Positions 53,942 through 62,339 of a DNA stretch of 64,000 bases are shown here, piece by piece (position 1 is the first letter of the stretch; every line of letters starts with the position of its first letter). Under the pieces are notes generated by a model. It ran no database searches. It saw nothing but the letters and a program-made list of their open reading frames with translations, and had not been told where the DNA came from. The DNA lies in NCBI RefSeq assembly GCF_036245865.1, contig NZ_BTTW01000003.1, forward strand, positions 1 through 64,000, read 5' to 3'. The stretch is from Corallococcus caeni (GTDB lineage: Bacteria; Myxococcota; Myxococcia; Myxococcales; Myxococcaceae). A program made the position numbers and the translations under genes.

Positions 53942-56900
53942 GTGAGCCTCTCCCAAGACCACATCCGACAGCTGCTCTCCGAAGCCGACCACCCCCTGGG
54001 CTTGAAGGAGCTCCTTCGCCTGGGAGGGCTGAATCCCGGCCAGCAGACTGAACTCAAGCGCGCCCTGCGTGAGCTGGTGCGCGCGGGCGTCATCGTCAAG
54101 GACGGCAAGCGCTTCCGGCTGGAAGGCCCGCGCACGCCCCGGGCGCCCGACGCCGACTTCGAATCCCGCCAGGCCCCGTCCACGCCTCCCTTCAAGAAGC
54201 GCGGCCCCACGCCGGGCAGCGGGCGCGAGGAGCGCCGGGGTGGCTTCCGGGCGGAGCGTCCAGGGTTCCAGGGCGGCGGCGACTTCCGGCGCTCGCTCCA
54301 GCGCGGCTCCCGGGACGACCGCTTCGAGGAGTCCGGGCAGCCCGAGGTGGAGGGCATCCTCCACATGCACCGGGACGGCTTCGGCTTCGTGCACCCGGTG
54401 TCCGGCGAGGGGGAGAACATCTTCCTGCCGCCCGGCGAGGCGCAGCGGGCGCTCGACAACGACCGCGTCCTCGTGGAGGTCGCGGGACGGCCGGGCCGCT
54501 TCGAGGGCCGGCTGGTGCGCGTGCTCAACCGGCGGCGCGAGCTGGCGGTGGGCACGTACGTGGCGCAGGGTCGGCACTCGCTGGTCATGACCACCGACAC
54601 GAACCTCCCGGGCCCCATCCGCGTGCCGGCGACGCAGATGGCGCGCGACGGCGACCTGGTGAAGGTGCGGCTGGGCGTGGGCGCCGACCTCCTGGAGCCC
54701 GGGCAGGGGCTGTTCGGTGAGGTGGCCGGCTCGCTGGGCCGGCCGGGCGACCCGAGCGCGGAGGTGCTGGGCTCGGCCTTCGCCCATGGCTTCTCCGACG
54801 AGTTCCCGCCGGAGGTGATGGACGAGGCGGACGCGTTCGCGGTGAAGGTCACGGAAGCCGAGGCCACGGAGGGCAACCGCCGCGACCTGCGCTCGGTGCC
54901 GCTCATCACCATCGACGGCGAGGACGCGCGCGACTTCGACGACGCGGTCTACGCGGAGCCGCAGGCCGGGGGCTGGCGGCTGGTGGTGGCCATCGCGGAC
55001 GTGTCGCACTACGTGAAGGAGCGCAGCGCGCTGGACGCGGAGGCGCTCAACCGCGCGACGTCGGTGTACCTGCCGGACCGCGTGCTGCCCATGCTGCCGG
55101 AGCGGCTGTCCAACGGCATCTGTTCGCTGCGCCCGGAGGAAGACCGGCTGTGCATGGTGGCGGACATGACGTTCGACCGCCACGGCCAGCGCCGCTCGCA
55201 CGAGCTGTACCCGGCGGTGATGCGCAGCGTGGCGCGCTGCACGTACAACGAGGTGCAGGACGTCCTGGACGGCAAGGACGTGCCGCACCGGAACTTCCTC
55301 AAGCCCCAGTTCGAGCAGCTGATGGCGCTGGCGCGCGCGCTGATGGGCATGCGCAAGGCGCGCGGCGCCATCGACTTCGACGTGCCGGAGCACAAGGTGG
55401 TGCTGGGCGAGGACGGACTGCCGCTGCGCATGGAGAAGCGCGAGCGCAAGGACAGCCACCGGCTCATCGAGGAGTGCATGCTGGCCGCCAACGAGGCGGT
55501 GGCGACGTACTTCCAGGACGAGGGCCTGCCCACGGTGTACCGGTTCCACGGCGAGCCGGATCCGCAGAAGCTGGCGGCGTTCGCGGTGCTGGCGGAGGCG
55601 TACGGCTTCCACCTGGACGTGGAAGACGGCGTGTCGTCCAAGGAGCTGGACGCGTTCATCACGCAGCTGGAGGGACACCCGGAGCAGCGGGCCCTGAACC
55701 AGCTCCTGCTGCGCTCCATGATGCAGGCCGTCTACACGTCGACGCGCGTGGGCCACTACGGGCTCGCGGCGGAGAACTACCTGCACTTCACGTCGCCCAT
55801 CCGGCGGTATCCGGACCTGCTGGTGCACCGCATCCTGAAGGCGGTGTGGGCGCGCAAGGGCAAGCGGCCGTCGGAGTCGCAGCTGGAGCGCGAGGAGGAA
55901 CGGCTGGAGGGCATGGCGCAGCAGTGCTCCGAGCGTGAGCGCGCGGCCATGACGGTGGAGCGCGAGGTGGTGGCGTTCTACGCGGCCCTGATGATGAAGG
56001 ACCGCGTGGGCGAGGAGTTCGACGCCACGGTGGCGGGCATCGCCGAGTTCGGCTTCTTCGTCGAACTGGACGAGGTCCACGTCGAGGGCCTGGTGAAGGC
56101 GGAGACGCTGGGGCCAGGCTCCAAGCTGGACAAGCGCACGCACTCGCTCGTGTATTCGAATGGCCGGCGCGTGCGCGTGGGGCAGAAGCTGCGCGTGCGG
56201 CTGCTGTCCGCGAACACGACGTCGCGGAAGATCGACTTCGAGGCGCTCCAGTTCGAGGACGAGGCCCCGCTCCCGAGTGCCACCGGAGCGCGGCCGCCGA
56301 TGCGCCGCCGCGAGTTCGCCAACGAGGCGCCGGTCCGTCACGCCGGGGCCCGGCACGAGCGCCCGGGCCGGCCCGGACGCACCGAGCGGGAGACTGCGAA
56401 GACGGGCCGCACGCCGTGGCGGAAGCCCGTGGCGGGAGAGGCCTCGGACGCGGAGCAGTGGAGGTCGCTCGCGGAGGCGGAGGAGACGCCGTTCGGGGTG
56501 AAGACGTGGGAGCCGCCCACGGCCGAGGACGTCGCGTCGGAGGACGCCGCGGCGCTCTCCGGGTACGGCAGCGAAGCCTCGGAGGAAGAGGCGGCCCGGC
56601 CGCGTCCGCGCGGGCGGTTCAGCCGGGAAGGGCGCCGCGAGGAGGCCGCGCCCGCGCGTAGCACCTCCCGCTTCCTGCGTGCCCGTCCGGAAGAGGCCCC
56701 CGCGCCGAAGGCGGAGCCCGCGACCCCGGCCAAGGGCAAGCGCAAGGTCATCCGTCCCGCGCTGCCCGCGGCCGACGAAGGGGGCGAAGCCGGTACCCCG
56801 GAGGCGCCCTCCGGCGCGGACTTCACTCCGCCATCCTTTGACGCCGACGACACCGCGCCGGCTGCTTCACCGCACCCGGGCTTCGACCGGATCCGCGCGC

Positions 56901-57100
56901 TGGCCGCGCAGCGGGGCCAGCTCTCCACGGGGGCGGCTCCGGGCCGCGCGGGCGCGTCCAAGAAGGTCCGCAAGGCGGCTGCGGGCGCGGGTGGCCGTGC
57001 GAAGCCCTCGAAGACGGCCGCGCCGGGGAAGAAGTCCGGCGGGTCGAAGGGCGCGGGCAAGAAGCCGGGGCGCGGAAGCCCGGGCAAGCGCAAGCGCTGA
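53942..57100 (+). CDS. rnr: Ribonuclease R with long basic C-terminal tail
   Basis: 1052 aa from GTG 53942 (VSLSQDHIRQLL); no clear ribosome site, so the start is tentative. 3'-5' exoribonuclease able to degrade structured RNA. The N-terminal winged helix (LGLKELLRLGGLNPGQQTEL) is followed by a charged linker, cold-shock domains (GILHMHRDGFGFVHP), then the RNB catalytic domain with TIDGEDARDFDDAVYAE (Asp cluster) and FTSPIRRYPDLLVHR, and S1 (EEFDATVAGIAEFGFFVEL). The last about 240 residues are disordered Arg/Lys/Ala/Gly-rich, ending KKPGRGSPGKRKR. This makes it longer than the usual 750-830 aa. Preceded by the hairpin at 53831. Confidence 0.95.
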   Translation: MSLSQDHIRQLLSEADHPLGLKELLRLGGLNPGQQTELKRALRELVRAGVIVKDGKRFRLEGPRTPRAPDADFESRQAPSTPPFKKRGPTPGSGREERRGGFRAERPGFQGGGDFRRSLQRGSRDDRFEESGQPEVEGILHMHRDGFGFVHPVSGEGENIFLPPGEAQRALDNDRVLVEVAGRPGRFEGRLVRVLNRRRELAVGTYVAQGRHSLVMTTDTNLPGPIRVPATQMARDGDLVKVRLGVGADLLEPGQGLFGEVAGSLGRPGDPSAEVLGSAFAHGFSDEFPPEVMDEADAFAVKVTEAEATEGNRRDLRSVPLITIDGEDARDFDDAVYAEPQAGGWRLVVAIADVSHYVKERSALDAEALNRATSVYLPDRVLPMLPERLSNGICSLRPEEDRLCMVADMTFDRHGQRRSHELYPAVMRSVARCTYNEVQDVLDGKDVPHRNFLKPQFEQLMALARALMGMRKARGAIDFDVPEHKVVLGEDGLPLRMEKRERKDSHRLIEECMLAANEAVATYFQDEGLPTVYRFHGEPDPQKLAAFAVLAEAYGFHLDVEDGVSSKELDAFITQLEGHPEQRALNQLLLRSMMQAVYTSTRVGHYGLAAENYLHFTSPIRRYPDLLVHRILKAVWARKGKRPSESQLEREEERLEGMAQQCSERERAAMTVEREVVAFYAALMMKDRVGEEFDATVAGIAEFGFFVELDEVHVEGLVKAETLGPGSKLDKRTHSLVYSNGRRVRVGQKLRVRLLSANTTSRKIDFEALQFEDEAPLPSATGARPPMRRREFANEAPVRHAGARHERPGRPGRTERETAKTGRTPWRKPVAGEASDAEQWRSLAEAEETPFGVKTWEPPTAEDVASEDAAALSGYGSEASEEEAARPRPRGRFSREGRREEAAPARSTSRFLRARPEEAPAPKAEPATPAKGKRKVIRPALPAADEGGEAGTPEAPSGADFTPPSFDADDTAPAASPHPGFDRIRALAAQRGQLSTGAAPGRAGASKKVRKAAAGAGGRAKPSKTAAPGKKSGGSKGAGKKPGRGSPGKRKR

Positions 57101-57151
57101 ACGCGGGGCCGGGACGTCCGGCCGCGCCGCCGTTCCACTCAAGGAGGCCTT

Positions 57152-57370
57152 GTGGGTGCTGTGCGAATCGTGGGGTTGATGCTCGCGGTGGCGGGCGGGG
57201 TGCTGCTGTTCACCGGGCTCAAGGCGCGGGACTCGCTCACCGAACGCGCCACCGAGCTCATCACCGGCCGCAACACCGAGCAGACCACGCTGTACGTCGC
57301 GGGCGGCGGCGCCGCGCTCGTGGGCGGCATCCTGCTGGCCCTCTTCGGGGGAGGACGAGGCCGGCGTTAG
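57152..57370 (+). CDS. DUF3185-like small membrane protein
   Basis: 72 aa with GTG start and a strong AAGGAGG 5 nt before. Two membrane segments: VRIVGLMLAVAGGVLLFTGLKA and LYVAGGGAALVGGILLALFGG, with a short loop (RDSLTERATELITGRNTEQT) containing the family-typical GLxARDSL. The tail is GRGRR. Function unknown. 51 bp after rnr, possibly read from the same transcript; convergent with the TPR gene. Confidence 0.8.
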   Translation: MGAVRIVGLMLAVAGGVLLFTGLKARDSLTERATELITGRNTEQTTLYVAGGGAALVGGILLALFGGGRGRR

Positions 57371-57391
57371 GCCCCGTCCCCACCACCCGGA

Positions 57392-58225
57392 CTACTTGTT
57401 GGAGGCCTGCGCGGCCTTGGCGCGCTTGGTGGCCTCGCCGAACTGCTTGGTCGCCTCGTTGGCCTGGGCCGTCAGCTCCTCGATGCGCTTGGCGTGCGCG
57501 GCGGCGCTGGCCTTGGCGGCGGCGACGCGCTCCGCGGCCTGCGGATCCACGACGGCCTTCTTGCCCTTCTCCGGCTTGGGCGGCGTCGCGGCCTCGACGG
57601 CCTCCTGCTCGGCGGCCTGCTGCAGCGCCTTCTCGTGCTCGATGTACTTGAACATCACGATGCGCTTGTTCAGGTACGTGTTGGCCGAGTCCGGGTTGAG
57701 CGCGATGACCTGGTCATACGTCTTCAACGCGAGGTCCAGCTCCGAGGGGATCGCGGGCGCGGACATGGAGCGGGCGCCACCGCGCTGCGAGTGCACCTCC
57801 GCGATCCAGCTCAGCGCGTCGGTGTCCTTCGGGTTGATCTTCAGGCACTCCTGGAAGTACTGCTCCGCCTTCTCCAGCGGGCCGTTCTTCGCGTACATCG
57901 CCGCGACGTTGCGGTAGGCCTCGGCCTTGTCCTGGGGCGTCTTCGCGAAGTCCACCAGCTTCAGCGCGGCCTGCGCGGCCTCGTCCGTCTGGCCGGCCTG
58001 CATGAGCGCGAAGGCCTTCTTCTCCCAGACCTTCTCCTGGGTCGGGTCGATCTTCAGCGACTCGTCCAGCTCCTTCACCGCCTCCGCGTAGTTCTTGTCG
58101 GCGAGGAAGTTGGTGCCCTTGATCCGGTGCTCCTTGGCCTTCTCCGCCTTCTCGTCGGCGCAGCCAAAGGACCCGCCCAGGGTCAGCAGACCCAGCATCA
58201 AACCCACGCTACCCAGCCGCTTCAT
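57392..58225 (-). CDS. TPR-repeat putative lipoprotein
   Basis: 277 aa from ATG 58225, with AAAGG 8 nt upstream (a TTG two codons earlier is possible). The signal MKRLGSVGLMLGLLTLGGSFGC ends in a Cys with an imperfect lipobox. Four or so TPR units: AKEHRIKGTNFLADKNYAEAVKELDESLKIDP, AYRNVAAMYAKNGPLEKAEQYFQECLKINP, DALSWIAEVHSQ, LALKTYDQVIALNPDSANTYLNKRIVMF. The C-terminus is a long Ala/Lys/Glu helix (coiled-coil-like). Likely periplasmic scaffold; partners unknown. Confidence 0.85.
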   Translation of the reverse strand: MKRLGSVGLMLGLLTLGGSFGCADEKAEKAKEHRIKGTNFLADKNYAEAVKELDESLKIDPTQEKVWEKKAFALMQAGQTDEAAQAALKLVDFAKTPQDKAEAYRNVAAMYAKNGPLEKAEQYFQECLKINPKDTDALSWIAEVHSQRGGARSMSAPAIPSELDLALKTYDQVIALNPDSANTYLNKRIVMFKYIEHEKALQQAAEQEAVEAATPPKPEKGKKAVVDPQAAERVAAAKASAAAHAKRIEELTAQANEATKQFGEATKRAKAAQASNK

Positions 58226-58320
58226 GCCCAAAGCCTTTCGTGAAGTTCCAGGGGCACGTCCCAGCCAGGGCGCCCCGCGTGGCGCGGAATATACCCGAAC
58301 TCGCCTCGTGAACCCCCCGT

Positions 58321-58370
58321 CCTGAAGGCCCGGTCCCTCCTCGGGCGGGCCTCTCCTGCGGGGCTTCAGG
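58321..58370 (-). terminator. Hairpin at the end of the ABC-importer operon
   Basis: CCTGAAG (58321-58327) pairs with CTTCAGG (58364-58370), extended by CCC with GGGG. The right arm includes the stop codon of the permease gene (58366-58368). It lies between that gene and the TPR gene, both read leftward. Moderate stem with a long loop and no T-run. Confidence 0.4.
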
Positions 58371-59301
58371 AGCGGGAACGCGCGAGCAGGGAGACGAGCA
58401 GGGGCGCGCCCAGGGCGGCTGTCACCACTCCCACGGGCAATTCACGCCCCGGGAGGATCAGCCGCGCCGACGCATCGCACAACGCGAGGAACGCGGCCCC
58501 CACGACCACGGAGCCCGGCAGCAGCACGCGGCGGCTCACCCCCAGCGTCCGGCGCACGAGGTGCGGGACGATGAGCTCCACGAAGGCGATGGGGCCGCAC
58601 CACGCGACGCAGGCGGCGACGCCCAGCGCCCCCAGGCCAATGGCCACCGTGCGCACGCGGCGGACGGGGACGCCCTGGGACTCGGCGTGCTCCTCGCCGG
58701 CGATGAACACCTCCAGCGCGCGGGTGAGGGCGAGCAGCCCCACGACCGTGACGGCCGCGAACGGAGTGAGGAGCAGCACGCCCGAATAGCCCACCTGCGG
58801 CAGGTGGCCCAGCGACCATTGCATGGCGGCCATCAGCTCCGCGGAGTCCGCGGTGAACTGCAACCCGGTGGCGAGCGCGCCCGCCGCCATGGAGCAGGCG
58901 ATGCCGGCGAGCACCACGTCGTTCATCCGCACGCGGCGGCCCGCGGCGATGGCGGCCACCACCAGGCTGACGCCGAGCGCCCCCACGAAGGCCGCGGCGG
59001 TGATGAACGGCATGCCGCCCGGAGCGAGCCGGACCCCCAGGATGATGGCCACCAGCGCGCCCAGGGTGGCGCCCGCCGTGGTGCCCACGGTGCTGGGCGC
59101 GGCCAGCGGGTTCGCGAAGAGGGACTGGTACACGGCGCCCACCAGCGACAGCGTGCCGCCCACCAGCATGGCCATCAGCGTGCGGGGCACGCGCAGCTGC
59201 CAGAAGATGAAGTCCGCCGAGTCCGGGGAGAATCCCGGACCGATGAACGGCGCCGCCGCGCACGCGGCCAGGCAGACGGCCAGCAGGAGCCAGACCTTCA
59301 T
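58366..59301 (-). CDS. FecCD-family ABC transporter permease (BtuC-like)
   Basis: 311 aa. Polytopic permease: WQLRVPRTLMAMLVGGTLSLVGAVYQSLFANPLAAPSTVGTTAGATLGALVAIILG is the FecCD signature. Further motifs are MNDVVLAGIACSMAAGALATGLQF, MQWSLGHLPQVGYSGVLLL, GPIAFVELIVPHLVRRTLGVSRRVLLPGS and RELPVGVVTAALGAPLLVSLL. About nine membrane helices. Imports cobalamin, heme or ferric siderophore with the ATPase and binding protein encoded upstream. Overlaps the ATPase gene by 4 bp. Confidence 0.95.
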   Translation of the reverse strand: MKVWLLLAVCLAACAAAPFIGPGFSPDSADFIFWQLRVPRTLMAMLVGGTLSLVGAVYQSLFANPLAAPSTVGTTAGATLGALVAIILGVRLAPGGMPFITAAAFVGALGVSLVVAAIAAGRRVRMNDVVLAGIACSMAAGALATGLQFTADSAELMAAMQWSLGHLPQVGYSGVLLLTPFAAVTVVGLLALTRALEVFIAGEEHAESQGVPVRRVRTVAIGLGALGVAACVAWCGPIAFVELIVPHLVRRTLGVSRRVLLPGSVVVGAAFLALCDASARLILPGRELPVGVVTAALGAPLLVSLLARSRS

Positions 59302-60092
59302 GGGGTGCCTCCGCTCCGGGGCAGTCCCACGAAGACGCGGTGGCCGTCCGCGGACGTCGCGAGCATGCGCACGCCGAACAGCTCGCCCAACTGCTCCCCC
59401 AGGTCGGGGGCGTCGTGGTCCCGCTCGAACGCCACGCGGCCCTGGAACAGGCCCACGACGCGGGGCGCGCGCGTGCCGGGAGCGTGGGCGTGCGTGAGCA
59501 CGTTGACGTCGTGGGTGACGCAGAGGATGCCGCGCCCCGCGCGCCAGAGGTGCCCCATGCGCGTGTACAGCTCCAGCTGGTGCGCGGGGTCCAGGAAGTT
59601 GGCGGGCTCGTCCAGCAGCACCAGCGGGGTCTCCTGCGCGAGCAGCCCCGCCACCGCCACGCGTTGCCGCTCGCCGCCGGACAGCTCCGTGATGGGCCGC
59701 GTGGCGAAGGACCCGGCGCCCACCTCCGCCAGCGCCTTGTGCGCCGCCGTCTCGGAGGCGCGGCGGGATTCGGGGAAGCGGTAGCGCGCGGCGACGACCT
59801 GCTCCAGCGCGGTGATGGGCTCCGCCGCTTCCAGCCGCTGGGGCAGCCACGCGAGCCGAGCCGCGCGCTCCCGGGGGGCGAGCCCCGACACGTCCTGTCC
59901 GTCCACGAGCGCATGGCCCGCGTCCGGCCGCAGCAGGCCCAGCGCCACGCGCAAGAGCGTGGACTTGCCCGCGCCGTTGGGCCCGACGATGGCGACGAAG
60001 TCTCCCGGGGCCACGCGCAGGGACACGCCGTCCAGCAGCGTCCGTCCCCGCGCCCGCACCGTCACCGCGTCCAGCGTGAGCCCGGCCGTCAT
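59298..60092 (-). CDS. ABC transporter ATP-binding protein (BtuD-like)
   Basis: 264 aa from ATG 60092; the longer frame is shadow. Walker A FVAIVGPNGAGKSTLLRVALGL, signature ITELSGGERQRVAVAGLLAQ, Walker B TPLVLLDEPANFLDP and switch CVTHDVNVLTHAH. The Q-loop is in ARLAWLPQRLEA. Energises the FecCD permease. Overlaps the gene for the binding lipoprotein by 4 bp, so the order is binding protein, ATPase, permease. Confidence 0.95.
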   Translation of the reverse strand: MTAGLTLDAVTVRARGRTLLDGVSLRVAPGDFVAIVGPNGAGKSTLLRVALGLLRPDAGHALVDGQDVSGLAPRERAARLAWLPQRLEAAEPITALEQVVAARYRFPESRRASETAAHKALAEVGAGSFATRPITELSGGERQRVAVAGLLAQETPLVLLDEPANFLDPAHQLELYTRMGHLWRAGRGILCVTHDVNVLTHAHAPGTRAPRVVGLFQGRVAFERDHDAPDLGEQLGELFGVRMLATSADGHRVFVGLPRSGGTP

Positions 60093-60958
60093 CGCGGGGA
60101 GGGCAGGGTGCCCAGGGCGGCGTGGATCCGCTCGACGACGTCGAGGATGGCGGGCCCGGTGGACTGCACGTCGGAGCCGATGACCAGCCGCACCCGGTCC
60201 TCGCGCGCCGCGCGCAGGGCGGTGAGCTGCTTCCACGGGGCCAGGACCTGGGCCTGCTGCGCGGCGTCCAGGGCCGGCACGCTGACGAGCACCAGCACCG
60301 CGTCCGGATCCAGCGCGATGACCCCTTCCAGCGACAGGTTGGGAGGGCCGGTGCGCTCGTCGGAGACCGCGTTGCGCGCGCCAGCGGCCTCCAGCGCGGC
60401 GCCGTGCAGCGACGCGCGCTTCATGTACCAGACCTCCGACAGCGTGCCCGCGACGTCGCCCAGCACCAGCAGCACGCGGGGCGCGTCCTTCGGCGCGGAG
60501 CGGGACAGCGTGCGCTGGAGCCGCTCCGCGAGCGCCGTGGCCTGGGGCTCGCGGCCGCTCAGGCGGCCCAGCGCCTTCACGCTGTCCACCACCTCCTGGA
60601 GCGACGTCCAGGGCAGCACCTTCAGCGGCGCGAGCGCGGAGAGCGCCTCCGCCGGGGCCTGCTTCACCTGCTGATCCACGATCAGCGTCGGCCGGAGCTT
60701 CGCGATGGCCTCGAAGTTGGGGGCGAACGTGGTGCCCACCTTCGGCAGGGCGGGCGTGCCCTCGGGCAGGGCGGTGTAGTCGGACACGCCCACGAGTTGC
60801 GCGCCCGCGCCCAGGGCGAAGAGCGTCTCCGTGACGGACGGCGACAGGGAGACGATCCGCCGCGCCTGGGGCTCCGGGGCGGGGGGCGCCGGACGCTGGC
60901 AGCCCGCCGCGAGCGCGAGCACCACGCAGAGCAGGGAGGGGAGGCGGAAGAGACTCAT
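60089..60958 (-). CDS. ABC transporter substrate-binding lipoprotein (BtuF-like)
   Basis: 289 aa from ATG 60958 (MSLFRLPSLLCVVLALAAGC, lipobox LAAGC); a GTG 7 codons upstream is possible. Helical-backbone metal-receptor fold: RRIVSLSPSVTETLFALGAGAQLVGVSDYT, TTFAPNFEAIAKLRPTLIVDQQ, VLLVLGDVAGTLSEVWYMKRASLHG, IALDPDAVLVLVS. The SLSPSVTETLFALG start is typical of BtuF and heme/siderophore binders. No B12 riboswitch is visible upstream, so the substrate (cobalamin, heme or siderophore) is open. First gene of the importer operon. Confidence 0.92.
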   Translation of the reverse strand: MSLFRLPSLLCVVLALAAGCQRPAPPAPEPQARRIVSLSPSVTETLFALGAGAQLVGVSDYTALPEGTPALPKVGTTFAPNFEAIAKLRPTLIVDQQVKQAPAEALSALAPLKVLPWTSLQEVVDSVKALGRLSGREPQATALAERLQRTLSRSAPKDAPRVLLVLGDVAGTLSEVWYMKRASLHGAALEAAGARNAVSDERTGPPNLSLEGVIALDPDAVLVLVSVPALDAAQQAQVLAPWKQLTALRAAREDRVRLVIGSDVQSTGPAILDVVERIHAALGTLPSPR

Positions 60959-61062
60959 TGGCGGGGCGACTTCTAGCACGCGGGTCGCGGGAAGCGGCGT
61001 CTGGGTTTCGCTCGGGAGGCGCGGATATCCTGGGGACTCCTCACAGGGGGAATTACCCGGAC

Positions 61063-62274
61063 ATGGCTTGGATGAATCTGTCTTCGCGCGCGCTCTGCGC
61101 CGCGGCGTTGCTTTGCGGTTCCTCGGCCCTTGCCGCGTCGCCGTTCGCGGAAGGGATGATCTCCATCACGTTGGATGACGGCTGGAGCACGCAGTACACG
61201 CTGGCGAGGCCGGCGCTGAAGTCGCGGGCCATCCCCGCCACGTACTACCTGGTCACCGACGCCGTCGCCCAAAGCTGGGGCGGCTACATGACCCTCGCGC
61301 AGGTGCAGACGCTCAAGGCGGAGGGCAACGAGATCGCCAGCCACACGCGCACGCACGCGGACCTCACCGCGCTGACGTCCGCGCAGCTGACGTCGGAGCT
61401 GCACGACTCGCGAGCGTGGTTGGAGGCGAACGTGGGGGCGGCGTGCGGCAAGGACTTCGCGTCACCCTACGGCGCGTACAACGCGACGGTGATGACGGCG
61501 CTGAAGCCGGAGTACGCGAGCCACCGCACCATCAACGCGGGCCGCAACTACCGCGACACGGTCGTCTACGAGCTGCGCGCCAACGACGTGTCGAGCGCGG
61601 TGACGGTGGCGCAGGTGAAGGGGTGGATCAACCAGGCCATCGCGGAGAAGAGCTGGCTCATCATCCTCTTCCACGAGTTCACCAGCGGCACGCCCACGCG
61701 GGAGACGCAGTACAAGACGACCAACTTCACCAGCATCCTCGGCTACGTGAAGTCGACGGGCATCCGCACCGTGACGGTGGAGGAGGGGCTGGCGCTGACG
61801 GACGGCCTCACGGAGGCGCCGCCCTCGGTGGGCACGGTCGTCTACGACGACGCGATGGGCAGCGGCTTCCAGGACTGGAGCTGGGCGACGCACGACCTGG
61901 ACCAGGCCGTCACGGTGCACTCCGGGTCCACGGCGGTGGGCTTCGAGCCGGACTACTGGGAGGCGCTGATGTTCCACCACACGGGCCTGGACCTGTCGCT
62001 GTACCAGTCCGTCGACCTCTGGGTGCACGGAGGCACGACGGGAGGGCAGCAGGTGCGGCTGGCGCTCTACAACGGCGGCACGCCGCTGGGCAGCATCAAC
62101 CTGGAGACGGCGCTGGGGCACCCCATCGCGGCGGGCACCTGGCAGAAGGTCTCCATCCCGCTGAGCACCCTGGGCGCGACCTCCGGCACGGTGGATGACT
62201 TCTACGTGATGGACGACTCCGGCTCGGATCAGGGCACGCTGTACGTGGACGACTTCGTGCTCGTGCCGTACTGA
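61063..62274 (+). CDS. Polysaccharide deacetylase with C-terminal carbohydrate-binding domain
   Basis: 403 aa from ATG 61063. A signal peptide (LSSRALCAAALLCGSSALA) is followed by a NodB deacetylase domain: ISITLDDGWSTQ (Asp-Asp metal and base), IASHTRTHADL (His-x3-His), DFASPYGAYNATVM and LIILFHEF. The C-terminal 140 residues (VVYDDAMGSGFQDWSWATHDL to GTLYVDDFVLVPY) form a beta-sandwich CBM-like domain with an aromatic-rich face. Likely removes acetyl groups from extracellular glycans such as chitin or cellulose-like polymers. Convergent with the GH16 gene. Substrate unknown. Confidence 0.92.
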   Translation: MAWMNLSSRALCAAALLCGSSALAASPFAEGMISITLDDGWSTQYTLARPALKSRAIPATYYLVTDAVAQSWGGYMTLAQVQTLKAEGNEIASHTRTHADLTALTSAQLTSELHDSRAWLEANVGAACGKDFASPYGAYNATVMTALKPEYASHRTINAGRNYRDTVVYELRANDVSSAVTVAQVKGWINQAIAEKSWLIILFHEFTSGTPTRETQYKTTNFTSILGYVKSTGIRTVTVEEGLALTDGLTEAPPSVGTVVYDDAMGSGFQDWSWATHDLDQAVTVHSGSTAVGFEPDYWEALMFHHTGLDLSLYQSVDLWVHGGTTGGQQVRLALYNGGTPLGSINLETALGHPIAAGTWQKVSIPLSTLGATSGTVDDFYVMDDSGSDQGTLYVDDFVLVPY

Positions 62275-62292
62275 GCCGCGGTGCCGCACCCT

Positions 62293-62325
62293 GCGCGCGC
62301 CGGTGTCATCTCCGGCGCGCGCTTT
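62293..62325. terminator. Strong terminator between convergent glycan genes
   Basis: GCGCGCGCCGG (62293-62303) pairs perfectly with CCGGCGCGCGC (62312-62322) around TGTCATCT, then TTT follows. It lies 19 bp after the deacetylase stop and 15 bp before the GH16 stop, so it serves as terminator for the deacetylase gene and probably for GH16 as well. Confidence 0.75.
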
Positions 62326-62339
62326 CAGGCAGCCGGGGC

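Noticed and set aside
60959..61062. Possible cobalamin riboswitch before the BtuF-like gene
   Set aside because: No B12-box-like sequence is visible and the gap is only about 100 bp, too short for the full aptamer.
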